The position numbers were made by a program, and so were the translations under genes. Below the pieces are notes generated by a model. That model was given only the letters and a program-made list of their open reading frames with translations. It searched no databases and had not been told where the DNA came from. Shown piece after piece: positions 29,745 through 36,615 of a stretch of DNA of 64,000 bases (within the stretch, counting starts at the first letter, position 1; every line of letters starts with the position of its first letter). The stretch comes from Candidatus Mediterraneibacter faecavium. Its GTDB lineage: Bacteria > Bacillota > Clostridia > Lachnospirales > Lachnospiraceae. The stretch is taken from assembly GCA_019119995.1 (NCBI GenBank), contig DWVY01000012.1:1-64000 (forward strand), in the 5' to 3' direction.

Positions 29745-32003
29745 ATGAAGAAAGGGAGAAAGATAATTGCTGCGGCAGCAGTACTGTCGTTGATTATGGG
29801 GATGCCGGTACGAGCTGCGGGCAATAGCGGAACGACACGGGATTTAGATGATTATGCAAACCTGTCAGTTGATGGAATATACATAGTCAGAAACGGAGAA
29901 CTGACAGGTGAGATGCCTGAAAATGTCAGTTATGATCTGCAGACCAATGTGCTTACACTCGATGATTATGTATCGACGCCTGATGCAGACACTTATGCGG
30001 GAATATCTTGCTTAAATATGGGTGAGGAATTTGTGATTCGCTTTGAGGGGGAGAATTCAATCACTGTACCGTCAGGTCAATTTAACTATAATGGGATTGT
30101 CTACGGAAGCTCCCTGACATTAGAAGGACCGGGAAGCCTGAACATATCGAATGTTGAGGGAGTGGGTATAGGATACAGAGAAGGTCTGACTATTGACGGT
30201 TGTACGATAAATATAACAGGAGCTCCGTCGGGAGAGAAAATGTTCTATGGTATAAATGGGGACTATACGTATACAACAGAAGCTGTTATCAATGATTCAG
30301 AAATTAATATCAGTTGCAGCAAGCCGAGCGGATCAGAGGCTTCAAATGCAGGGATAGATGTTCAGGCAGGAAACCTCACGGTACAGAATTCGGATATATC
30401 GATTAATCTTACAAATGGTAATATTTTTGGCTTAGCAGTCGGGTATACCAGAAGCGACGACACTGTTCTGGGTGGAACTGTCAGCATAGATGGTTCGGTG
30501 ATCAGATGCATTACGTCTACAGATATGCTTGACTTAGGAGATTACTATAATCATAATATGTATTTTTATAATATGAATAATGCTGATCAGCTTCATTATT
30601 ATACAAGTACGGACAATTCTTTTATAGAAAAAAGTTTCGATGAGACGTTTAGCCATAAGTACAATGCATATCCGGATCGCTATGATTCCAATACGAATAC
30701 GGTTATCTCGTCTACACCGCTTTCTGAGTATTGTAATCATCAGTGGGATGAAGGCGCGGTGACAACAGAGTCAACATGTGAAGAACCGGGGGAGAAGACA
30801 TATACATGTGCTCTTTGCGGTGAGACGAAGACAGAAGAAATTGCGGCTCTTGGACATACATGGGGCGAATGGACTGTGATCAAAGAGGCGGAATGTGCAG
30901 TGGATGGCGCACAGATCAGAACATGCAGCCTTTGCAATAAGACAGAAACCGAGTCCATCCCTCAGCTCGGACATGATTTTGTGATCGAGGTTGTGAAAGA
31001 GCCGACCTGTATGGATCCGGGGGAACAGCATAAAACCTGTTCAAGGTGCGGGCTGGTAATTGAGAATGAGCCGATTCCGGCAACAGGACATGACTATGAG
31101 TGGGTAGTTGAAAAGGAAGCAACATTCCATGAGGATGGTATAAGAAAAGGGACATGCAGCAACTGCGGTGATGTGATCACGGAAAGGATTCCGATGTTAA
31201 GCGAGTCGCATGAACATGATTTTAGTGGAAGAGAAGAAATCATCAAGCCTGCTACATGTACAGAAGTAGGAACAAAATACATTTACTGTACAGAACCAGA
31301 ATGCGGAGAATACATTCCGGAGATAATCCCGATGACAGCACATACACCGGGTGAATGGGAAACAGTAAAAGAAGCAACCTGTTCGGAAAACGGACTGGAA
31401 GAGAGAAACTGCACGGTTTGTGGCAATGTAATAGAAACACGCGTAACAGATACCCTTCCGCATACATATGACGAATGGGTGGTAACGGTTGAGCCTACAT
31501 GTACGGAAGCAGGAGTGGAGTCGGCATCGTGCACGGTGTGCGGAGAGACTGCCGTCAGAGGAATTAATCCTCTTGGTCATGATTTCGCAGAGTGGGATGT
31601 GACAAAAGAAGCGTCATGCACAGCGGACGGGGAAGAGACATCAACATGCGCGCGCTGCGGTGAGGTAAGCAGCCGAGTGATCGAAGCGGAAGGACATTCC
31701 TACGGTGAATGGGAGATCGTGAAAGAACCGACTCTTACGGAGGCAGGAGAACGTCAGACTGTATGCTCTGTATGTGGAGATGTAAAAACAGAGACGATGC
31801 CGAAACTGTCTGAACTGCAGCCGACTGTGCCGGATGGCGGATCAGGAAATGCAGATGCGGATAATAATGGGGCAGCCGCATCCGATACAAAGAGTGATAA
31901 TCCTCAGTCGCCGCAGACGGGCGATTCGGCTCCGATCGCACTGTGTGCCTTGGTAGTGGCAGTATCGGCAGGGGCGATCGTTGTGACAGCCAGAAAAAGA
32001 TAA
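29745..32003 (+). CDS. Cell-wall-anchored surface protein with nine CxxC repeats
   Basis: The 752-residue protein begins with a signal peptide (KKGRKIIAAAAVLSLIMGMPVRAAG). Residues about 35-325 are rich in Gly, Asn, Ile and Thr and look like a right-handed beta-helix (runs such as LTIDGCTINITG). From Cys330 there are nine repeats of 42-50 residues of the form H-x-[WYF]...C...G...C-x-x-C; a few lack a Cys. The end has a Ser/Asn/Asp linker, a sortase-type SPQTG motif (722-726), a hydrophobic segment and ARKR. The start at 29745 has AAGGA nine bases upstream; 29727 is less likely. Ligand or substrate is unknown; adhesion is a reasonable guess. Its promoter carries the G9 tract. Confidence 0.88.
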   Translation: MKKGRKIIAAAAVLSLIMGMPVRAAGNSGTTRDLDDYANLSVDGIYIVRNGELTGEMPENVSYDLQTNVLTLDDYVSTPDADTYAGISCLNMGEEFVIRFEGENSITVPSGQFNYNGIVYGSSLTLEGPGSLNISNVEGVGIGYREGLTIDGCTINITGAPSGEKMFYGINGDYTYTTEAVINDSEINISCSKPSGSEASNAGIDVQAGNLTVQNSDISINLTNGNIFGLAVGYTRSDDTVLGGTVSIDGSVIRCITSTDMLDLGDYYNHNMYFYNMNNADQLHYYTSTDNSFIEKSFDETFSHKYNAYPDRYDSNTNTVISSTPLSEYCNHQWDEGAVTTESTCEEPGEKTYTCALCGETKTEEIAALGHTWGEWTVIKEAECAVDGAQIRTCSLCNKTETESIPQLGHDFVIEVVKEPTCMDPGEQHKTCSRCGLVIENEPIPATGHDYEWVVEKEATFHEDGIRKGTCSNCGDVITERIPMLSESHEHDFSGREEIIKPATCTEVGTKYIYCTEPECGEYIPEIIPMTAHTPGEWETVKEATCSENGLEERNCTVCGNVIETRVTDTLPHTYDEWVVTVEPTCTEAGVESASCTVCGETAVRGINPLGHDFAEWDVTKEASCTADGEETSTCARCGEVSSRVIEAEGHSYGEWEIVKEPTLTEAGERQTVCSVCGDVKTETMPKLSELQPTVPDGGSGNADADNNGAAASDTKSDNPQSPQTGDSAPIALCALVVAVSAGAIVVTARKR

Positions 32004-32049
32004 TCGCCTCTGTCTCTGTCAGAATTTGCCCATTACTGCTCCCAACTTG

Positions 32050-32078
32050 TTTACAAAGTCATAGCAGCTGATTATAAT
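32050..32078 (+). promoter_or_regulatory. Promoter for the lipoprotein gene
   Basis: TTTACA (32050-32055) and TATAAT (32073-32078) with a 17-nt spacer lie in the gap after the surface-protein gene. Confidence 0.75.
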
Positions 32079-32143
32079 GAAAATACAGAAGCAGATGTTC
32101 GTTCAAACAACATGAAAATGGTCAAAGGAAAGGGGGCGGCCTG

Positions 32144-32917
32144 ATGAAGAAAAGAATGATCTGTGCGGTATTGCTCGTAAGCAGCCTTGCTGTTTTATCA
32201 GCATGTGGGAACAAGGTTGAGAATGCGGAAAAAGTAAGTGATACGGAAACACAGTCTTCAAACGACAGTGTTCCGGAATGGCTGGAAAGTTTCTACAACA
32301 GCAGCTATGAATACCGGAAGAGTACAACTGTATTAGAAAATGATATTGAGGATACGATTGCTGTTGTAGAGGGGAAAGTTGCAGCTTCTCCGTATAAAGA
32401 GTATGTAAAGATCGTCGAACCGGCCGGATCGGCATGGTCAGAAGCATGGTTCTATGGCGACGGAGACGAGATCAATGCGATCTTGAATACAGAAAACGGT
32501 TATGTCCGACAGGATACAAGACGTTCTTATCCTTACGGACAAGGCAGCGAGCTGTCCCTGTCAAAAGACCGCACGGAAGAATACAACGGTATATCCTGCG
32601 ATGTCTATACGGCGGAGTATACAGTCGACCTTGCAGAAGAGATCAATCAGGAAGTGGGAGAGACGATAATAACAGAACCGATTACAGCGGTCATATCACA
32701 GGAATATTATGTCGATCCGGAACAGGATCAGCTTCTATGTATGATCACGGATTCAACAGACCGTCAGGGAAAAACAGAGATTGCCAACAGGGTCATGAAT
32801 GACAATATTACGGCGGAAGAGGCGCAAAAGCTGGTTTCTGTTGATGAAGTGACGAAAGAAAAGCTGGAGATTCTCTCTTATGATGATTCTCTGGAAATAG
32901 AGATTCCGGAGATTTAG
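32144..32917 (+). CDS. Predicted lipoprotein of unknown function
   Basis: This 257-residue protein has a lipoprotein signal: KKRMICAVLLVSSLAVLSAC, with the acylated Cys at about residue 21. The mature part is acidic, mixed alpha/beta and contains paired regions (YEYRKSTTVLEND...YVDPEQDQLLCMITDS) reminiscent of outer-surface lipoproteins that bind lipids or peptides, but I cannot name a family. AAAGGGGG precedes the ATG. It has its own promoter and shares a bidirectional terminator with the converging sigma-factor operon. Confidence 0.8.
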   Translation: MKKRMICAVLLVSSLAVLSACGNKVENAEKVSDTETQSSNDSVPEWLESFYNSSYEYRKSTTVLENDIEDTIAVVEGKVAASPYKEYVKIVEPAGSAWSEAWFYGDGDEINAILNTENGYVRQDTRRSYPYGQGSELSLSKDRTEEYNGISCDVYTAEYTVDLAEEINQEVGETIITEPITAVISQEYYVDPEQDQLLCMITDSTDRQGKTEIANRVMNDNITAEEAQKLVSVDEVTKEKLEILSYDDSLEIEIPEI

Positions 32918-32933
32918 AAGAAAATCGATTTAC

Positions 32934-32998
32934 AAAAAAGTAAAGCTATTTTGAAACACCCAATGAGCATATCACAAAATAGCTTTACTTTTTTGAAA
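32934..32998. terminator. Bidirectional terminator, 20-bp perfect stem
   Basis: AAAAAAGTAAAGCTATTTTG (32934-32953) pairs with its exact complement at 32975-32994. It serves the lipoprotein gene and the opposing minus-strand gene. Confidence 0.9.
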
Positions 32999-33006
32999 TT
33001 ATTCCG

Positions 33007-33588
33007 TTATCTTACATATATTTTCCCTTCCATCAGTGAAATGGGATCAGAACTTGCACCTATGAGGCAGATATAATATTCCCCGTCCTGTTCGGCTGTG
33101 AGTTCATATTTTAAATCCAGTTCTCTTAAGGAAGTGTCACTTTTTCTCATCAATGTGTTATTAAAGACATAGTAAAATCCTACGCACTGACCTTTATCCG
33201 GAGTCACGGCGTTGATCTCGGAAGGATATTCCGTGCTTTCAAATACAAGTGTCTCACCTTTCTTCAGATGCCACCCGCTCCCATCCTCTTTTGTAAAGAT
33301 GACCATGACGCCATTGTCGAAGATGATCTCCGGGGTAGTGCAGGAATTGCCGTTTTCCTTGACGGCGAAGTGCGTGACGGAATGCGGGAGCGGGAAAGGC
33401 TCGTTCGTACCGGCAGCGGGCTCTATATCTTTTATGATGTCGGTTCCTTTGATTTTCTCTCTGACAGCTGTTATTGTGTTGTCTGGTGAATAATTTTCCG
33501 GATGTATGGGGGACTGCTCTGCCTGAGATAAGAGTTTTCCGGCGTCTTCTGCGATCATGTCAAACAGATCATAATAACTGACTTTCAT
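33007..33588 (-). CDS. Unknown protein cotranscribed with an ECF sigma factor
   Basis: This 193-residue soluble protein has no signal peptide or membrane segment. The start at 33588 (MKVSYYDLFDMI) follows AAAGGGG; the frame is open further upstream but only within the sigma gene. It overlaps the sigma-factor gene by 20 nt. Partners of ECF sigma factors are often anti-sigma factors, but the usual membrane helix or zinc-binding anti-sigma motif is not visible. I do not recognise the family. It may be a cytoplasmic regulator or a co-regulated effector. Confidence 0.75.
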   Translation of the reverse strand: MKVSYYDLFDMIAEDAGKLLSQAEQSPIHPENYSPDNTITAVREKIKGTDIIKDIEPAAGTNEPFPLPHSVTHFAVKENGNSCTTPEIIFDNGVMVIFTKEDGSGWHLKKGETLVFESTEYPSEINAVTPDKGQCVGFYYVFNNTLMRKSDTSLRELDLKYELTAEQDGEYYICLIGASSDPISLMEGKIYVR

Positions 33589-34129
33589 AATTAAAACCCC
33601 TTTCTTCCAATATTTTTCTGAATTTTCTGCGGCTTCTCTGCAGACGGCTTTTGACAGTCGGAAGAGGCTGGCCGGATTCATCGGCAATCACCTGAATTGT
33701 CTTGTCCTGAAAATAAAACTTAAGCAGGACCATCTGCTCTTCGGGCTCCAGTTCCTTTAATGCGGATAAGATCATGCTCCTGAGTTCGATCTGATGAAAG
33801 TGGTCAGGAACTTCTCCTAAGATATCTTCCTCAAGAGGGCAGGTGTGTCGTAATTTTTTCTTTTCCGTGAGCGCGGTGTTCCTTGCAAGGGCGCCAATGT
33901 ATGATTTTAAACTGTTTTCCTGCCCGGCCTTGATGTGGTCCGCATTTTCCCAAAGCCGGAAAAAGATATCGTTGATCACGCTCTGGATATCTGTCTGATC
34001 TGCCTGACCATACAGGATCCTGCATACGATCGATGCAACGTACTGATGAAACAGACGGATGATCTCTTCCAGAGCTTTCTGGTCTTTCTTCTTTAACCGA
34101 TGGATCAGTTCAAGCTCTTTTGCATTCAT
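33569..34129 (-). CDS. ECF-type RNA polymerase sigma factor
   Basis: This sigma-70 family protein has 186 residues. Region 2 (about 22-95) contains DIQSVINDIFFRLWENAD and the SLKSYIGALARNTALTEKKK segment. Region 4 (about 120-175) has the helix-turn-helix LEPEEQMVLLKFYFQDKTIQVIADE...LPTVKSRLQRSRRKFRKIL. It lacks regions 1 and 3, as ECF factors do. GAGGAGG precedes the ATG. The downstream gene overlaps by 20 nt and probably acts with it; target promoters are unknown. Confidence 0.9.
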   Translation of the reverse strand: MNAKELELIHRLKKKDQKALEEIIRLFHQYVASIVCRILYGQADQTDIQSVINDIFFRLWENADHIKAGQENSLKSYIGALARNTALTEKKKLRHTCPLEEDILGEVPDHFHQIELRSMILSALKELEPEEQMVLLKFYFQDKTIQVIADESGQPLPTVKSRLQRSRRKFRKILEERGFNYESQLL

Positions 34130-34281
34130 GATTCTCGCCTCCTCTTTAACTATATATACTGTTTTTGGGACAGAAAAGATGCAAATCCAGAAGAAGAATA
34201 ATTCTTCCCGTAGTCGAACATACTATACCCGTATCTGGCATATGGCGGACAATGATGCAGAGCGGCGGGTGTGTATGTGAA

Positions 34282-35172
34282 ATGAGCGCTAAGAAAACAT
34301 TTTTGGGGTTAAAAGGAAGATTTGATTATGAGATTCTTCTATGGGATCTTCTCTACGACATTGCCGGCAGTATCCTCTACGCTGCCGGCATTTATACCTT
34401 TGCGGGCAATGCGGGATTCGCTCCGGGCGGCGTATCGGGACTGGCGCTGATCCTGAATCACCTTCTTTCGCTGCCCGTTGGGACGGTAACGCTTCTGTTT
34501 AATATCCCTCTTGTTATTATCAGCTATAAGGCGGTCGGACGGCGGCTTCTGATCAAAAGTGCGAAGACGATGGTGATCTCTTCGATGTTTCTCGATGTGA
34601 TATTTCCTTATATACCGATGTATGCGGGCAGCAGGCTGATGGCGGCTCTCTGTTCGGGCGTGTTTATGGGAGCCGGGATGGCGCTCTTTTATCTACGGGG
34701 ATCGTCATCGGGAGGGATCGACTTTCTGGCTCTGACGATCAAGAAGAAAAAACCTCATATGACGATAGGGGTAATCACACTTCTGATTGATCTTGTGGTT
34801 ATACTGCTCGGTTGGCCGGTGTTCGGCGATGTGGATGCGGTGCTCTACGGAGTGGCGTCTACAGGCGTCTCTACGATCGTGATCGACAAGATCTTATACG
34901 GTACGGGCGCCGGGACGCTGGCGGTCATCATAACAGGGAGAGGCGCAGAAGTCGCAGTGAAGATCGGTGAAAATGTAAGACGCGGCGTCACGGCGATCCC
35001 GGCATCCGGAGCATATACCGGTATGCACAGGGATGTTCTCCTCTGCGCCTGTTCAAAAGCGGAAGCCTATCTGGTCAAAAGCACCGTGCAGGAGACGGAT
35101 GCGCAGGCTTTTCTCATGTTTACCGAGACGAGCGAGGTGTTCGGCGAAGGATTTAAGCGTGAGATGAAATAA
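34282..35172 (+). CDS. YitT-family membrane protein
   Basis: This protein has five to six predicted membrane segments in the first 200 residues, including the family-typical FAPGGVSGLALILNHL and RGSSSGGIDFLAL, followed by a soluble C-terminal DUF2179 domain (about 215-290). With the start at 34282 it has 296 residues, the usual length. The frame is open upstream to 34165, but that stretch (Arg/Ile-rich) does not look like family sequence. No strong ribosome binding site precedes 34282, so the start is uncertain. Transport role is presumed; substrate unknown. Confidence 0.85.
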   Translation: MSAKKTFLGLKGRFDYEILLWDLLYDIAGSILYAAGIYTFAGNAGFAPGGVSGLALILNHLLSLPVGTVTLLFNIPLVIISYKAVGRRLLIKSAKTMVISSMFLDVIFPYIPMYAGSRLMAALCSGVFMGAGMALFYLRGSSSGGIDFLALTIKKKKPHMTIGVITLLIDLVVILLGWPVFGDVDAVLYGVASTGVSTIVIDKILYGTGAGTLAVIITGRGAEVAVKIGENVRRGVTAIPASGAYTGMHRDVLLCACSKAEAYLVKSTVQETDAQAFLMFTETSEVFGEGFKREMK

Positions 35173-35240
35173 AAAGATGTTGTGGAAATATACAAAAATC
35201 AAAGATATATATCACAAAGATTGCTTAATATATACAAATA

Positions 35241-35257
35241 TGATAGTATAACTATCA
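35241..35257. promoter_or_regulatory. Palindromic operator candidate before the TetR-led operon
   Basis: TGATAGT-ATA-ACTATCA is a perfect 17-bp palindrome 28 nt before the tetR start, overlapping a TATAAC hexamer. A TetR dimer could bind here and repress its own operon. Confidence 0.65.
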
Positions 35258-35285
35258 GAAGCAAGCTTTGGAAGGAGTACGAAAA

Positions 35286-35960
35286 ATGAGAGAATCTGCG
35301 GCGCGGATGCGCAGGACACAGTACCGTGCGCAGAAGATTCTTGAAGCGGCGATGGCGCTTTTCTGTGAGAAGGGCATAGAGGAAACTTCGATCGAAGAGA
35401 TCGCAGAAAAGGCGGGGGTCGGAAGCGCAACGATATACCGGTACTATGAGACAAAAGCCCGGCTTGCGATCCAGAGCGGCGCGGCATATTGGAGAAAGAT
35501 CGCAGGGAAATATCTGGATGTCACGGAGATAAAAGGCTATTCTGATATGACCGGGCGGGAACAGCTTGAGTGTATCATGGATGCGCTGGTCGTGATATTT
35601 GAGCAGGAAAGAGGTTTTCTCAAATATCTTCAGGAATTTGAAGTGTTTGTGCGCAGGTATAAGATTGACATGGAACGGTTGGCAGAGTATGAAGAGAGTA
35701 TCATGAGCCTGAAACCGAGAGTGACTGACGCACTGGAGAAAGGGCAGCAGGACGGTACGCTTTCTTTCGAATGGTCGCCCAATGAAGTATGCTATTCCCT
35801 TGCGCATACGGCTTTCGGAGTGATGAAGCGGTTCGCGTGGAACGGAAGCATGTTGGAGCTGGACAGTCAGGTGGAACTGGTCCTTCAGGTGAAGATCGCC
35901 GTAAAGCTGCTGATCCGGGGGCTTGCAGGAGAGGAGCGGGATAATGTACAAAATATATGA
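35286..35960 (+). CDS. TetR-family transcriptional regulator
   Basis: This regulator has 224 residues. The N-terminal helix-turn-helix (about 15-60) reads ILEAAMALFCEKGIEETSIEEIAEKAGVGSATIYRYYETKARL in pieces typical of TetR; the C-terminal helical domain would bind a ligand. ATG at 35286 follows AAGGAGT. It overlaps hypB by 17 nt, so it is the first gene of the unit running to 41918. The palindrome at 35241-35257 is its probable operator. The inducer is unknown; a metal or redox signal would fit the downstream genes but is only a guess. Confidence 0.92.
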   Translation: MRESAARMRRTQYRAQKILEAAMALFCEKGIEETSIEEIAEKAGVGSATIYRYYETKARLAIQSGAAYWRKIAGKYLDVTEIKGYSDMTGREQLECIMDALVVIFEQERGFLKYLQEFEVFVRRYKIDMERLAEYEESIMSLKPRVTDALEKGQQDGTLSFEWSPNEVCYSLAHTAFGVMKRFAWNGSMLELDSQVELVLQVKIAVKLLIRGLAGEERDNVQNI

Positions 35961-36615
35961 GATCAAGAAAAGAATCTTTGACGACAATGACCAGGAGGCG
36001 GACAAGGTAAGAAAAGAGTTAAAAGAAGACGGAACATTTCTTATCAATCTTATGTCATCGCCCGGCGGCGGGAAGACGACGACCCTTAAGAGAACGATTG
36101 ATGCGTTAAAGGACGAGATGCGCATCGGCGTCATGGAGGCGGACATCGACAGCGCTGTGGATGCGGACGCCATCAGTGAGACGGGGGCAAAGGTGATCCA
36201 GTTACATACCGGCGGCATGTGCCATCTGGATGCGGATATGACAAGGCAGGGACTGGAGGAGCTGGGGACGGAAGATATCGATCTTGCCATACTGGAAAAT
36301 GTAGGAAATCTCGTATGCCCGGCAGAGTTCGATACCGGAGCGGTGAAGAATGTGATGATCTTAAGTGTGCCGGAGGGGGATGATAAACCGCTGAAATATC
36401 CGCTGATGTTTCAGGTATCCCACTGCCTGCTGATCAATAAGATCGACGCACTGTCCTGCTTTGATTTTGACTTCGACGCATGCAGGGAGCGGGTGCTGCG
36501 GCTGAACCCGGATATGAAGATCATCCCGGTCTCTGCGAAGACGGGCGAGGGGATGGAAGAGTGGTACGGCTGGATAAGAGAACAGGTAAAGGAATGGAAG
36601 GAGGCGGATAAATGA
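35944..36615 (+). CDS. hypB: HypB-type nickel-incorporation GTPase
   Basis: This 223-residue SIMIBI-class GTPase delivers nickel during metalloenzyme maturation. The P-loop is SPGGGKTT (G41-G43, K44, T45). The metal site shared between HypB dimers is intact: C93-H94 in GMCHLDADM and C125 in ENVGNLVCPAEF. NKID and VSAKTGEG complete the GTPase. The optional N-terminal CxxCGC and His-rich metal stores of other HypB proteins are absent. The start at 35944 lies inside the end of tetR, and its stop overlaps the next ATG (ATGA). No NiFe hydrogenase or urease genes are nearby. Confidence 0.93.
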   Translation: MYKIYEIKKRIFDDNDQEADKVRKELKEDGTFLINLMSSPGGGKTTTLKRTIDALKDEMRIGVMEADIDSAVDADAISETGAKVIQLHTGGMCHLDADMTRQGLEELGTEDIDLAILENVGNLVCPAEFDTGAVKNVMILSVPEGDDKPLKYPLMFQVSHCLLINKIDALSCFDFDFDACRERVLRLNPDMKIIPVSAKTGEGMEEWYGWIREQVKEWKEADK

